From: G965222535 sp965222535
GTDB lineage: Bacteria > Pseudomonadota > Gammaproteobacteria > HK1
DNA: 64,000 nucleotides
Assembly: GCA_965222535.1 (NCBI GenBank)
Contig: OZ244957.1
Span: 1,984,001 to 2,048,000, forward strand
Direction of reading: 5' to 3'
How positions within the stretch are numbered: position 1 is the first letter of the stretch; every line of letters begins with the position of its first letter. The notes under the pieces were generated by a model, which saw only the letters and a list, made by a program, of their open reading frames with translations, was not told where the DNA came from and ran no database searches. This document shows, piece by piece, positions 18,181 to 27,642 of the stretch. A program made the position numbers and the translations under genes.

Positions 18181-18223
18181 GGGCACCTCGGAAAACCAGC
18201 GAAGCTGGTTTTCCGAGGTGCCC
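18181..18223. repeat. solo perfect 20-bp palindrome of the dispersed repeat (copy E)
   Basis: The left arm GGGCACCTCGGAAAACCAGC, a loop GAA and the exact complementary right arm form a 20-bp stem. It equals the palindromic end of the dispersed repeat without its body. It lies between broken sbcD and tssB and could act as a terminator-like hairpin in either direction, although no T-run follows. Confidence 0.85.
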
Positions 18224-18333
18224 GATAAGTTATAAGTTCACTATCGGCGCTCATAATGCCCCTAACGGGCATCAAACAGATTCTTTGTTTGTCCGACATC
18301 TGTGCAGTGTATTATTTATTACAGTATGGATTG

Positions 18334-18354
18334 CTATACAATAAACATGTATAG
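18334..18354. promoter_or_regulatory. inverted repeat in the tssB upstream region, possible operator
   Basis: CTATAC and GTATAG are separated by 9 bases in an AT-rich stretch 40-60 bases before the tssB start. It is the only clear dyad between the solo palindrome and the SD of tssB. A regulator-binding role is inference from position. Confidence 0.3.
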
Positions 18355-18393
18355 TGGAGGCTGTGTTATTCCTAACTCTTGGAGGAAAATAGA

Positions 18394-18903
18394 ATGGCTG
18401 ATTCAAGTCAAAAACGTGTAGGGCGGGTACGACCCCCGAGGGTCCAAATTACTTATGACGTTGAAGATGGAGGCGCTACCAAAGCATCCGAGCTACCGAT
18501 GGTGGCCGGTGTTATTTCTGATTTGAGTGGTGATTCCAGCGATCCAACTGACTATGGACAACGGGAGTTTGTTGAAGTCGAACAGGGGGGGGTGAATCGC
18601 TTGATGAAGCGGCTTAATCCAACACTGCAATTCTCGGTTGACGACGAAATAACTGGAGAAGAAGACTCTCAACTCAATGCCGCACTCAAGTTTGAGACGA
18701 TGGATGATTTTTCGCCGATGGGGATTGCAACCCAAATCCCACAGACAGCGAAACTATTGGAAGCACGCACCCAGCTCTCCGATCTTCACAGCAAAGTGGA
18801 GGCCAATGAGCTGTTGGATGGGATTTTAGGAGATATCCTTTCTGATGCTGATAAACAATCGCAATTACGTGCGGAATTGGGTATAGATGAGGAGGATGCT
18901 TGA
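18394..18903 (+). CDS. tssB: Type VI secretion contractile sheath small subunit
   Basis: A 169-residue TssB/VipA protein. In a complete system it pairs with TssC to build the contractile sheath around the Hcp tube in the cytoplasm. The conserved N-terminal segment RPPRVQITYDVEDGGA and the block ELPMVAGVISDLSG are diagnostic, followed by the acidic C-terminal helices typical of the family. The start at 18394 is fixed by GGAGGA 7 bases upstream; an in-frame TTG at 18379 is less likely. It is the first gene of a four-gene plus-strand operon. No hcp, vgrG, clpV, tssJLM or baseplate gene is in the window. Confidence 0.92.
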   Translation: MADSSQKRVGRVRPPRVQITYDVEDGGATKASELPMVAGVISDLSGDSSDPTDYGQREFVEVEQGGVNRLMKRLNPTLQFSVDDEITGEEDSQLNAALKFETMDDFSPMGIATQIPQTAKLLEARTQLSDLHSKVEANELLDGILGDILSDADKQSQLRAELGIDEEDA

Positions 18904-18904
18904 G

Positions 18905-20374
18905 ATGGCGAGCCTTGAAAGACAAACACAAACGATGGCCGATTCTGGTTCGATCCTTGATCAGATCTTTGATGAAGGCCGGTTAGTTCGTGATGAGCAC
19001 CAGAAGGATGGTGCCCGTAATATGTTACAGGGATTTATCGAGGAGGCGACCAAAGCGGGAGTCAGTGTTGACGGATCAGCAAAACGCGCTATTGCAGAGC
19101 GTATTGCGGCGTTGGACCGCTTGATCTCGGCCCAGGTTAACAAAGTCCTGCACCATGAAAAGTTTCAAAAACTGGAAGCAAGTTGGCGCAGCCTGAATAA
19201 GTTGGTATCGGAGAATGAGATATCAACGTCACTGAAGGTGCGGGTATTCAACTGCAAACGCAAAGAAATCGCCCGCGATTTTGCGCGCGCGCCAGGCTTC
19301 GACCAGTCAAGCTTCTTCAAATGCGTCTATGAAAATGAATACGGTACCCTTGGAGGGTCGCCATACTCATTCATGATTGGAGATATGGAGTTGGGTCGTT
19401 CTCCAATGGACATCCAATTCATGCGTGATATGGCGGCTGTCGCTTCAATGGCGCATGCGCCATTTATTGCCAGTGCGGCACCAGGGCTACTCGACTTGGA
19501 CAGCTTCACCGAATTGGATCGCCCCATCGATATCGCAAAAATCTTTGAGTCGACCGAAATGGCGGCATGGAATTCATTGCGCGACAACCCCGATTCTCGC
19601 CACTTGGTGTTAACGGGGCCGCGTACCTTAGTGCGCCAGCCTTGGGGGCCTGATTCGGCTCCAGTAGAGGAAATGGATTTTGTTGAGGATGTGGATGGTC
19701 AGAACCACAATAAATACCTGTGGAGTCCATCGTCATGGGCACTCGGTGGGCAGATCATGAAATCGTTTTCGGAGTACGGCTGGCCTTCAGCCATTCGCGG
19801 CACCGAAACCGGCGGCAAAGTATCCAACCTGCCATTACATACCTTCCCATCGTTGTCTGGTGCAACCATCTCCAAGTGCCCCACTGAGACAACCATAACA
19901 GATCGGCGCGAGAAAGAATTATCCGATCAGGGGATAATCGGTTTGTGTCACGCACGCAACACCGATTACTCAGTGATATTTTCTGGCTCTACAGTTAATC
20001 GTCCGCAGAAATACGTTGAGGAGGAAGCCAACGCGAATGCACGCTTATCAGCAAGCTTGCCATACGTTTTAGCCTGCTCGCGTTTTGCTCATTACCTGAA
20101 AGCCATTATGCGAGACAAGGTGGGCGGTTTCACCTCACGCGATGAAGTAGAGCGTTTTTTGAACAACTGGATCGCCCAATACGTAACCGCTGATGACAGT
20201 GCGTCCCATGCCACCAAAGCGCGTTATCCGCTGCGCGAAGCACGCGTAGTGGTTAAAGAAGTCGCAGGTAAGCCGGGATCGTATACTGCCGTTGCCCACC
20301 TGAGACCGCACTTCCAGCTAGAAGAGCTAACCGCATCATTGCGTTTGGTTGCCGATCTGCCGGCGTCGGTCTGA
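18905..20374 (+). CDS. tssC: Type VI secretion contractile sheath large subunit
   Basis: A 489-residue TssC/VipB protein, the outer sheath subunit that interlocks with TssB. Family landmarks are LEASWRSLNKLV in the first 100 residues, the MGDMELG-like segment MIGDMELGRSP, and LVLTGPRTLVRQPWG in the core. The C-terminal block with QYVTADDSAS and PLREARVVVKEV is also present. A GAGGAGG at 18890-18896 points to the ATG at 18905, which lies one base past the tssB stop codon, so the pair is translationally coupled. Length and order match functional sheath operons and no damage is visible. Confidence 0.93.
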   Translation: MASLERQTQTMADSGSILDQIFDEGRLVRDEHQKDGARNMLQGFIEEATKAGVSVDGSAKRAIAERIAALDRLISAQVNKVLHHEKFQKLEASWRSLNKLVSENEISTSLKVRVFNCKRKEIARDFARAPGFDQSSFFKCVYENEYGTLGGSPYSFMIGDMELGRSPMDIQFMRDMAAVASMAHAPFIASAAPGLLDLDSFTELDRPIDIAKIFESTEMAAWNSLRDNPDSRHLVLTGPRTLVRQPWGPDSAPVEEMDFVEDVDGQNHNKYLWSPSSWALGGQIMKSFSEYGWPSAIRGTETGGKVSNLPLHTFPSLSGATISKCPTETTITDRREKELSDQGIIGLCHARNTDYSVIFSGSTVNRPQKYVEEEANANARLSASLPYVLACSRFAHYLKAIMRDKVGGFTSRDEVERFLNNWIAQYVTADDSASHATKARYPLREARVVVKEVAGKPGSYTAVAHLRPHFQLEELTASLRLVADLPASV

Positions 20375-20438
20375 TAATTGTTATCAATATAATATCCCCG
20401 ATTGGCTAGCGATAACTGGTTTTTAGGATAGCTGGCTA

Positions 20439-21893
20439 ATGCTCTATGATCGGCAACTAGCAGCGATGTACCGCCGTCGCATTGCGATCGATGATGGCGT
20501 TGATATTCTGATTGATGCGTGGCAGAACAAGCCGACCGATGATCGCGCTGCAATGTTGGTTGCCAGAGGTGATGCCCAACGCGCTGGGGCGTATGCGGGA
20601 GGCGCATGGAAAGATCTCACTGAGAAAAAGTGGGCAGAAGCACTGGAAACGGTGCGGCAGATAAGACCGCGCACCGCGGCATCGTATGTACTTGAAGCGG
20701 AGATCCTGTTCTCCGTTGGGGCTATCGCTGCGGGATTTGATCTGCTGGAGAGTTTGCATCGTAGCGGCGACGCCGCTGCAAGTTTGTTGCTTACACGGCG
20801 TTGCCATATATTGGGGGATCACGAAGGCGCGCAACGCGTAGCAGAAACGATGCCAATGAATGCTCATGCGGCGCTGGTTGGCGCACGTTCGGCGTTAGCT
20901 AACGAACAAACAGGAGCGGCCATTGAGTTTATTTTGCCGTTTTTTAATACGTTTGCCTCGATTCCAGAATCGAACGTCGCTGGCGGCATGGCGATGGTTA
21001 TGGCGACCGTTCTGGCGCGTAGAAAAGCCTACGATCGACTGCATCATTTTGCCAACTATTTGCTTAATGCAGGTGATATGCCTGAGGACATGATGCCGGC
21101 TACGGCCAGAATTTGCTGGACTGCTGGTCTTGCATTAAAAGCGTGGCAGCGTTTCGATGGTACGCAAAGCCCATGGATGGCGGTTGCGCGTCTGGAGTTG
21201 GCGATGCTCGCTGGGAATGTTGCATTGGCGATGCAAATGGTTGAAAAAGCAGGCCCACTGGGTGCGCCAGCTAAAGTTAGCTTGTCACTGCTGAGTGGGG
21301 GTCAAACAGGGCCGTTGAAGCCAGATACAGAGAAAATGTTCTCTGCTGATATGGTGGTTCATATATGGCGTTCTCATGCGTATCGATGGCAGCCTTGGAT
21401 TGATGCGGCATTACAATTTCCGGCAAATGTTTCAGTATTTGATTTGAGGACAGGTCAATTGCCCGCTGCCGGAGAGGCGTTGCCTCATGTAGTGCTTGAT
21501 GATGGGTCCCTGAGCAATATCATCCCGCCGCAACCGGTGGCGCTCCAAGTGAACGATGGACTCGGTGTTTGGGTTGACAAATCGTTGTGTGACGGGATTG
21601 GGATAGGGCATGATTGGCTACAGGAAGAAACTGAGGTTATTAAACAGAACATACCGCTTGCAGATAGCTTTGAGAGCGCTGCAATATCGGTATTGGGATC
21701 TGAGTCGGCGCTTAAATTAGCTCACACCGGGCGACCGATGATCGTTATTGCACCGCCCGGGGATCCGTTTTGGGGTGGTGCATTGCCTGAACGCGCATGG
21801 CCTGCCATGCGCATCTTACGCGCTGATCCGATAAAGGGTTGGAACAATGGCGGAACGCGCATTGTTGAATTTTTGCGATCTATGCTGGAATGA
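20439..21893 (+). CDS. unrecognised repeat-rich protein in the tssBC operon
   Basis: I do not recognise this 484-residue protein. Residues about 30-300 are alanine-rich paired helices with TPR/HAT-like spacing (examples: AEILFSVGAIAAGFDLLESL, AMVMATVLARRKAYDRLHHF). Residues about 330-484 form a different C-terminal region with DPFWGGALPERAWPAMRILR and a final IVEFLRSMLE. There is no signal peptide or membrane segment, so it is probably cytoplasmic. It begins 64 bases after tssC and is followed 15 bases later by the pentapeptide-repeat gene. This suggests a sheath-associated scaffold, chaperone or assembly factor. It does not obviously match TssA, TagF or TagJ. That assignment is inference from position only. 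Confidence 0.6.
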   Translation: MLYDRQLAAMYRRRIAIDDGVDILIDAWQNKPTDDRAAMLVARGDAQRAGAYAGGAWKDLTEKKWAEALETVRQIRPRTAASYVLEAEILFSVGAIAAGFDLLESLHRSGDAAASLLLTRRCHILGDHEGAQRVAETMPMNAHAALVGARSALANEQTGAAIEFILPFFNTFASIPESNVAGGMAMVMATVLARRKAYDRLHHFANYLLNAGDMPEDMMPATARICWTAGLALKAWQRFDGTQSPWMAVARLELAMLAGNVALAMQMVEKAGPLGAPAKVSLSLLSGGQTGPLKPDTEKMFSADMVVHIWRSHAYRWQPWIDAALQFPANVSVFDLRTGQLPAAGEALPHVVLDDGSLSNIIPPQPVALQVNDGLGVWVDKSLCDGIGIGHDWLQEETEVIKQNIPLADSFESAAISVLGSESALKLAHTGRPMIVIAPPGDPFWGGALPERAWPAMRILRADPIKGWNNGGTRIVEFLRSMLE

Positions 21894-21908
21894 CCTAGGA
21901 CGCTTGAT

Positions 21909-22970
21909 ATGGAATACAAAGATCCTGTTGGAGCACACCGCAATGCAGGTATTCCAGTAACCGAGCGTCACTGGAAAGATGAGCATGTTGTTGGTGAAGA
22001 TCTCCAAGGTGTCATTTTTCAGGATTGTACTTTTGAAAACGTTGTGCTGGAAAATATGATTCTTGAAGAAACGATATTTATCAGCTGCCGTTTTGATAAC
22101 TGTACTTTTGAAAATTGCCACCTGAGTAAAACCGTATTAGTGGAATGTAGCGGATCTGGGATACGCATTGCTAAAGGTGTGTTACAGTCGGTATCGTTTT
22201 CGCAGGCCGATATGAAGGATCTTACAATAGAGCAAAATGGTGCCGAGGTGGCTATCGCTGAGAGCAAATTCCGTACTATTACATTCAACAATGCGGGCTG
22301 CAAACAGTATGGGCTGATTCTTTCTGGTTGCGATATTGGTGAGCTGAAAGCTGAAAATCTAAATTGGGAAAATGCGAGCTTAGTCGGCCTTGACGCCAAT
22401 AAATGGCTGGTAACAAATGCGGTGTTTGATAGTTGTAATCTAGTACAAACACGCGGAGAAAAGGTGGATTTCTCCACAGTTAATTTTAAATCTTGTAATT
22501 TATTCCAAGGAGAATTTGCTAACGCACGTTTCCGATTGGCCGAACGGACTATTTTTGCTGAATGTGTTCTGACCGAGGCCGATTTTTCCACAGCCAATAT
22601 CAAAGGTGCAATGTTTGCAAAATCAGATGCCAGTGGTGCGCGGTTCGATCAGTCAGATATGGAAGGGGCACTGTTTCCCAAAGCAATACTTGCCGGTGCC
22701 AGTTTGACCGCTGCGTCGGCAGCGAAGAGCATTTGGGTTGAAGCGGATTTGACGTCAGCCAATATGAGTAACATGAATGCCTATCAGGGGATATTCCGCA
22801 ATGCGATACTGAAAGATGCGGATGTCATCAACGCTAATTTTGTTGAAACCGATCTGCATGGAGTCAAAGAAACATTGGAAGGCGCGGATTTACGTGGTTC
22901 CCGTGGTTCAGTACAGTGGCGTGCCGAGCTTGAAGAACAAGCCAAAACCGGATCCGAGTCAACTAAGTGA
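21909..22970 (+). CDS. pentapeptide-repeat protein in the tssBC operon
   Basis: A 353-residue protein built mostly of pentapeptide repeats, which fold into a right-handed beta-helix. Clear A(D/N)LXX-type runs include TEADFSTANIKGAMFAKSDA and SGARFDQSDMEGALFPKAIL. An earlier block, TFENVVLENMILEETIFISC, has less regular repeats. There is no signal peptide or membrane segment. Pentapeptide-repeat proteins occur as Type VI accessory or effector-delivery components (sometimes fused to DUF2169) and, in other settings, as gyrase-protecting proteins. Its place as last gene of the sheath operon favours the first idea. The sequence is less GC-rich than most of the window. Confidence 0.75.
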   Translation: MEYKDPVGAHRNAGIPVTERHWKDEHVVGEDLQGVIFQDCTFENVVLENMILEETIFISCRFDNCTFENCHLSKTVLVECSGSGIRIAKGVLQSVSFSQADMKDLTIEQNGAEVAIAESKFRTITFNNAGCKQYGLILSGCDIGELKAENLNWENASLVGLDANKWLVTNAVFDSCNLVQTRGEKVDFSTVNFKSCNLFQGEFANARFRLAERTIFAECVLTEADFSTANIKGAMFAKSDASGARFDQSDMEGALFPKAILAGASLTAASAAKSIWVEADLTSANMSNMNAYQGIFRNAILKDADVINANFVETDLHGVKETLEGADLRGSRGSVQWRAELEEQAKTGSESTK

Positions 22971-23094
22971 TGGCGTGTTTACGATGGTTGTTCTCTTGGC
23001 GTTGGCTATCCCCATATACAAATGACGAAGCGGGGCATCGTTCAACAGCTCCGATCGGGCGTACATCACACGGTTTTTGAACACGGTCAGGCGT

Positions 23095-23313
23095 TTGATA
23101 AAAGCAGATCACATTGAAATAGAAGGTACCGTCAAGGATAGCTTGCCGAACGCCATGTTCCGCGTTGAGTTGGACAATGGTCATGTTATTACCGCTCATA
23201 TTTCTGGCAAGATACGCAAGAATTATATTCGCATCCTGACAGGGGATCGCGTAAGAGTGCAGATTACGCCGTATGATTTGACCCGAGGCCGTATTGTTTA
23301 TCGCGAACGTTGA
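23095..23313 (+). CDS. infA: translation initiation factor IF-1
   Basis: A 72-residue OB-fold protein that binds the ribosomal A site during initiation. The conserved core PNAMFRVELDNGH, SGKIRKNYIRILTGD and PYDLTRGRI matches IF-1 almost throughout. No ATG is available at the expected position. The TTG at 23095 gives exactly the usual 72 residues (MIKADHIEIEG...), while a TTG at 23077 would add six. A non-ATG start on an initiation-factor gene is unusual. It is 124 bases downstream of the Type VI island and convergent with kdsB. Confidence 0.88.
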   Translation: MIKADHIEIEGTVKDSLPNAMFRVELDNGHVITAHISGKIRKNYIRILTGDRVRVQITPYDLTRGRIVYRER

Positions 23314-23326
23314 TGCCCTTTTAGTA

Positions 23327-24205
23327 TTACCTGCTCGTCTGGCGGTCACCAATTCGACCAAATAGCGCTGCTCTCAATGCTGCGCTGCTGGTTCCTCTCG
23401 TTGCGTGTGTTTCATGGGCAGCACGCAGGCGTTCTAAATCATCCAAAGTATCGATCCCATCCCCCGCAGCTTCTACCGCAATATCAACGTGGATAGAGGC
23501 GTTATGATGCAGTGCCCGCAATTGCTCCAAGGATTCGGACAGCTCGGCTGAACTTGGAGGTAAGGCGACGAATTGTTGTAAATAGCGGGCTTTGTATGCG
23601 TACAGGCCAATGTGCTTATAGAGCCCCGATGGGCAGCGGTTATCGTTTCCCCAATCGCGCTGCTCAAAATCACCACGGCACCATGGGATGGGCGCACGGC
23701 TGAAGTACAGTGCACGGCCAGCGTGATCAAACACTACCTTGACCCGCTCAGGGGTCAATATATCTGTGACCTCAGTTATTGGTTCGCACAGCGTGGCCAT
23801 CTGGTAAGTAGGGCGCTGTGCTAGGTTATTGGCAACTTGGCTGATTAGGCTTGGTGGCAGCAAGGGTTCATCACCTTGCACATTGACAACCACCGAATCT
23901 GGTGCCAGTCGCATTTGTTCGACTGCTTCAGCGACACGATCGCTGCCGCTCATGTGCCGTGGATCCGTCATTGAAACCACCGCACCGAATCCTTGAGCGA
24001 CCTGCTGAATGCGCACATCATCTGTGGCGATAACCACGGTCTTCGCTGCGCTGGCAACAGCATGCTCATAGACATGCTGGATTAAGGGTTTGCCACCCAC
24101 TATGAGCAAGGGTTTGCCAGGTAAGCGAGTGGACGCATAACGCGCCGGGATGACAACAACAAATTCAGCGCAGCGGGGTGCTGTGGACTGTTGTGACGCT
24201 ATCAC
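23327..24205 (-). CDS. kdsB: 3-deoxy-manno-octulosonate cytidylyltransferase
   Basis: Makes CMP-Kdo from CTP and Kdo for lipopolysaccharide core assembly, so the organism has a Gram-negative outer membrane. The N-terminal motif VVIPARYASTRLPGKPL is the CTP-binding signature. The blocks VVNVQGDEPLLPP and HIGLYAYK are also typical. At 292 residues it is about 40 longer than E. coli KdsB. The extra residues are a short N-terminal leader and a C-terminal tail after LDDLERLRAAHE, not a known domain. It converges with infA, 13 bases apart. Confidence 0.93.
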   Translation of the reverse strand: MIASQQSTAPRCAEFVVVIPARYASTRLPGKPLLIVGGKPLIQHVYEHAVASAAKTVVIATDDVRIQQVAQGFGAVVSMTDPRHMSGSDRVAEAVEQMRLAPDSVVVNVQGDEPLLPPSLISQVANNLAQRPTYQMATLCEPITEVTDILTPERVKVVFDHAGRALYFSRAPIPWCRGDFEQRDWGNDNRCPSGLYKHIGLYAYKARYLQQFVALPPSSAELSESLEQLRALHHNASIHVDIAVEAAGDGIDTLDDLERLRAAHETHATRGTSSAALRAALFGRIGDRQTSR

Positions 24206-24376
24206 ATCAGTTGCGACGAACGGACGACCGAGGGTTGTTTAGTAGCGGCACGGATCAGGTTTAAACGCCGGCCTCAAGCGCGCATTATAAAACCACATCC
24301 GAACATGAAGAGACGCTTAGGGGGATCGGCTAACCGTTCCCCCTATTGCGTTTTTTTATTTTACAGAGCGGCTCGG

Positions 24377-25969
24377 TTATAGATTCTTGGCGGCTTTGCT
24401 GAGTCCTATGTAAGTGCTTACGCACATCAGTAGCAGCACAATGGTGAACGGCAAGCCGGTAGAGACCGTCATTGCCTGCAGAGCGCTTAGTGCCTCAGAG
24501 CCTCCTACCAACAGCAACACTGCGGCCACTACACCTTCAAAAGAACACCAAAACACCCGTTGCGAAACCGGTGCGTTGACTTTGCCCCCAGCGGTGATGG
24601 TGTCGATAACCAGTGAACCAGAGTCCGATGAGGTTATGAAGAAGACCAGCACTAGGATAATGCCGAGCAGTGACAGTATTGGTGCTAGCGGAAATATCTC
24701 CATCATGACGAACAATTTCAGCTCCAGAGCCGCTTTAGCGACCGGCGCAGAAGCATCAGCGATGACTTGGCTCATAGCGTTTCCGCCAAAGGCTGCCATC
24801 CATAGCGTACATAGCACTGTGGGCAACAAGATCACGCAGATCACGAACTCGCGCACAGTACGACCACGAGAGACCCGGGCAATAAACATGCCGACAAACG
24901 GCGACCAGGAAATCCACCAAGCCCAGTAGAACGAGGTCCAGCCCTGAGAAAAGTTGACATCTTCGCGACCGAAAGGCATAGACAAAGGTGCCAAATTCTG
25001 GAGATAGGCAAGACCACCCGAGAGCGCGGTATTCAAAATCTCCCCTGTAGGCCCGAAAAATAGCACGAACGACAATAACAACAGGGCCATAAGCATGTTG
25101 ATTTCAGACAGGATCTTGACCCCTCCGTCTAAGCCGCGAACAACGGAAACGATTGCAATCAAGGTGATCACGGTAATCAATAGCACGATGGCTGCTTGCC
25201 CAGTGCCCCAGCCGTAGAGAAAATTAAGTCCTGCCAACGCTTGGGTGGTGCCAAACCCGAGCGAGGTTGCCAGACCAAACAACGTCGCAAACACCGCCAA
25301 GGTGTCAATAATATGCCCCCACCAACCCCAGACTTTCTCCCCTAACAGCGGATAAAACGCCGAGCGAAAGGTCAACGGCAGCTTATAGTTGTAAGCGAAG
25401 AAAGCGAGCGACAACGCTACGATTGCATAAATCGACCATGGATGAAGCCCCCAATGGAATATAGTGGCTGCCATCGCTAGGTCACGGGCAGCTCCAATAT
25501 CGCCCACCGCCGCACCCAAAGGAGCCCAATCGGTGCGCGCACCAACCTCACCTGCAGTGCCTCCGAGGGCAGACTGGAAGTGAGAAATTGGCTCAGACAC
25601 GCCAAAGAACATCAGGCCGATCCCCATCCCCGCCGCGAATAACATCGCGATCCAACCGGGATAGGAAAAATCCGGCTTGGCATCCTGTCCACCCAAGCGC
25701 ACTTTACCCAAAGGTAATACGATCATTGCTAAGGCAAAGATGACGAAAATATTACCGGCGGTCAAGAAAAACCAGTCAAAGGTACTGGTAATGGCCGGAC
25801 GCAGCCACCCGAAGAATTCCGCAGCATTTTCTTGGAACATCAGGGTGTACAGGGTAAAGACGACAACCGTCAATCCAGATATGAAAAATACTGGGTTGTG
25901 GATATCCAATCCGAAGGGCTGGATATTGTGCTGACCAATTTTATAGTCGGTTTGAGGCAAATCAGACAT
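24377..25969 (-). CDS. BCCT-family betaine/choline/carnitine transporter
   Basis: A 530-residue inner-membrane symporter with about 12 helices. The family motif GMGIGLMFFGVSEP in helix 3 and the signature FYWAWWISWSPFVGMFIARV are clear. The helix 3 glycine-rich stretch reads G-M-G-I-G, so a sodium- or proton-coupled mode cannot be decided by eye. It imports quaternary ammonium compounds for osmoprotection or as nutrients. The start at 25969 (MSDLPQ) is chosen because AAGGAG lies 7 bases upstream. The C terminus is short, ending soon after the last helix, so it lacks the long osmosensing tail of BetP or BetT. It stands alone and is paralogous to the BCCT gene at 27643. Confidence 0.9.
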   Translation of the reverse strand: MSDLPQTDYKIGQHNIQPFGLDIHNPVFFISGLTVVVFTLYTLMFQENAAEFFGWLRPAITSTFDWFFLTAGNIFVIFALAMIVLPLGKVRLGGQDAKPDFSYPGWIAMLFAAGMGIGLMFFGVSEPISHFQSALGGTAGEVGARTDWAPLGAAVGDIGAARDLAMAATIFHWGLHPWSIYAIVALSLAFFAYNYKLPLTFRSAFYPLLGEKVWGWWGHIIDTLAVFATLFGLATSLGFGTTQALAGLNFLYGWGTGQAAIVLLITVITLIAIVSVVRGLDGGVKILSEINMLMALLLLSFVLFFGPTGEILNTALSGGLAYLQNLAPLSMPFGREDVNFSQGWTSFYWAWWISWSPFVGMFIARVSRGRTVREFVICVILLPTVLCTLWMAAFGGNAMSQVIADASAPVAKAALELKLFVMMEIFPLAPILSLLGIILVLVFFITSSDSGSLVIDTITAGGKVNAPVSQRVFWCSFEGVVAAVLLLVGGSEALSALQAMTVSTGLPFTIVLLLMCVSTYIGLSKAAKNL

Positions 25970-27193
25970 TAACATTCTCCTTCTTTGTTCTGGCACCAGA
26001 TATGTTGCGGTTAGCTGTGAAGCTGCTAAAGAACTGTGGTCAAACTTTAAAACCAGCTACGTGCTTTTATTGCGGCTATACAACAACCGCAACAAAATCC
26101 TGCGATCCCTTCACCTACCCCAGCGGAGAACAGCATCGCAAACCGTAGCCATCTTTCGGTGGTGTAGCATAATATGCCCCTACAATGGTTTTGTGTTAGG
26201 GGAGGGGAGGGATTTTTAGTATTGGTATGATTTTTCGCGGCGATTGAGTGCTGATGAGGTAAATTCCGAGAATGGGATTGATGGTACTGGATGGGATTGG
26301 TTATATCAATATTTTTATCAATCATCTACCTAGAAGACGCTCGATCAATGCCTCCGTCGCGGGATACTCAAATGCGATGGTCACGCAATACGTCATTTAT
26401 GACCCTAGGTGTTCCGATATAAAAAGTAATATTCATAATGACCAGAGCAGGATCAGTCAGGCTTTTTGCGAGTTCAAATAGGGATTGCTAAAAACCGCTT
26501 ACGCCAAGGCACCGCCCCAATTGCCCTTCAAAAAACTGCGATGCTGTGCCTGAAGTTACGCGGCATCAGGCACCACCACTCATTGCTGGTGTTTCGCCGT
26601 GGCAACAACTCCCGGCGTTTCTTCCAGCAGAGAGAACGCTTGTCTGCAATCGTTGCCAAACAAGAGATTATCGCTTGCGTGTACGAATAGTATGCACATG
26701 CTGCCTTATGCCATGGCAACACAGGGAGAGGCAATGAGCGCACTCTTGCTCTGACCGATAGAGTAGTTCAGCTCTCCCTTTTGACATCTTTCAGCCAGTA
26801 AGTCCCTGCTGTAGCCGGTTCATAGTTACTTACTGAGTGAAGCATTCTTCAGCATACTTTGGCATGAATAAACTGCTTTGCAGCCGTCATTCACCCCCAA
26901 TTCGCCCTTTATCTTGCCTTTGGTGCTGAAAATCAATCTGCTTTTCCAGCCTTCATGCAAGGGTTCTCACGCTGCTTATCAGCGAAAAAATGTGTCGCTG
27001 AATACTGTGTTAAAGGCTGCTACCCCCATCAAGCAGCGACAGCAGTAGAACATGCTGCTCTCAAAAACCAGTCGCTGTGCACTGAAATGTTCTCCCGAGA
27101 CAAACCAAACCTACCCTACCGACGAAAAAGGCGCTCGCGGTTGGATGAAGCTGTGGCTTTGGAACTGCCAGATGCAGTCTGAGTTATAGCAGA
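25970..27193. other. 1.2-kb stretch without a supported gene
   Basis: Only short, overlapping open frames with no family resemblance are seen on either strand. Base composition wanders between AT-rich (26160-26480) and mixed. At 26432-26470 the segment ATAATGACCAGAGCAGG...CTTTTTGCGAG closely resembles 57109-57148. It may be one end of a decayed mobile element. The rest looks like degraded sequence between the BCCT gene and the Hsp20 operon. Confidence 0.5.
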
Positions 27194-27637
27194 TTATCCG
27201 ATATCAACCTTTATCGCTTTGCTTTCAGTCTGGTCCTTTTTATTGACATCCAGTTTTAGGGTGCCGTCGGCGTAGTTTGCCTTGACACTGTTCGCATCGA
27301 CATTTTGTCCGAGTTGCAGGTTGCGTACATAGTCACCCGTGCGCCTTTCATGCCGCACCCAATGCCCGCCTTTTAAATCAAGCTTTTGGGTATTGGCATT
27401 CACTGATAATACACTGCCGGTGATGGCGACCTGGATGCTACCCTTGTCCACCCCTGGCAAGTCCATCCAGATGGAAAAGCCATTGTCGTCTTCGTAAACA
27501 TCGACATCAGGCGTCATCGATACCGGCTCATGGCGGCGAGTCCTGTGCTCCTGATCACCGAACAGGGAATCGATCATGCTATGGTTATCTTCATCAATGA
27601 ATACGGTTCCAAAAGGTGATCTGATACGTTGTGGCAT
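27194..27637 (-). CDS. Hsp20/alpha-crystallin small heat-shock protein
   Basis: A 147-residue holding chaperone. The alpha-crystallin domain runs from about residue 40 (TPDVDVYEDDNGFSIWMDLP) to about 140. The usual GV(L)-type motif appears as ADGTLKLDVNKK. The C-terminal I-X-I anchor is seen as the closing residues AIKVDIG. Small Hsps bind unfolding proteins during heat or osmotic stress. The start at 27637 has AGAGGAG about 10 bases upstream, inside the end of the preceding BCCT gene, 5 bases from that stop. It is therefore the last cistron of a solute-binding protein, transporter and chaperone operon, which ties it to osmotic stress or compatible-solute use. Confidence 0.9.
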   Translation of the reverse strand: MPQRIRSPFGTVFIDEDNHSMIDSLFGDQEHRTRRHEPVSMTPDVDVYEDDNGFSIWMDLPGVDKGSIQVAITGSVLSVNANTQKLDLKGGHWVRHERRTGDYVRNLQLGQNVDANSVKANYADGTLKLDVNKKDQTESKAIKVDIG

Positions 27638-27642
27638 GATAT

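Noticed and set aside
24318..24360. Rho-independent terminator (TAGGGGG...CCCCCTA, then T-run)
   Set aside because: The T-run serves plus-strand transcription, but no plus-strand gene ends here. For the minus-strand BCCT gene it lacks a T-run, so it is not listed as a terminator.
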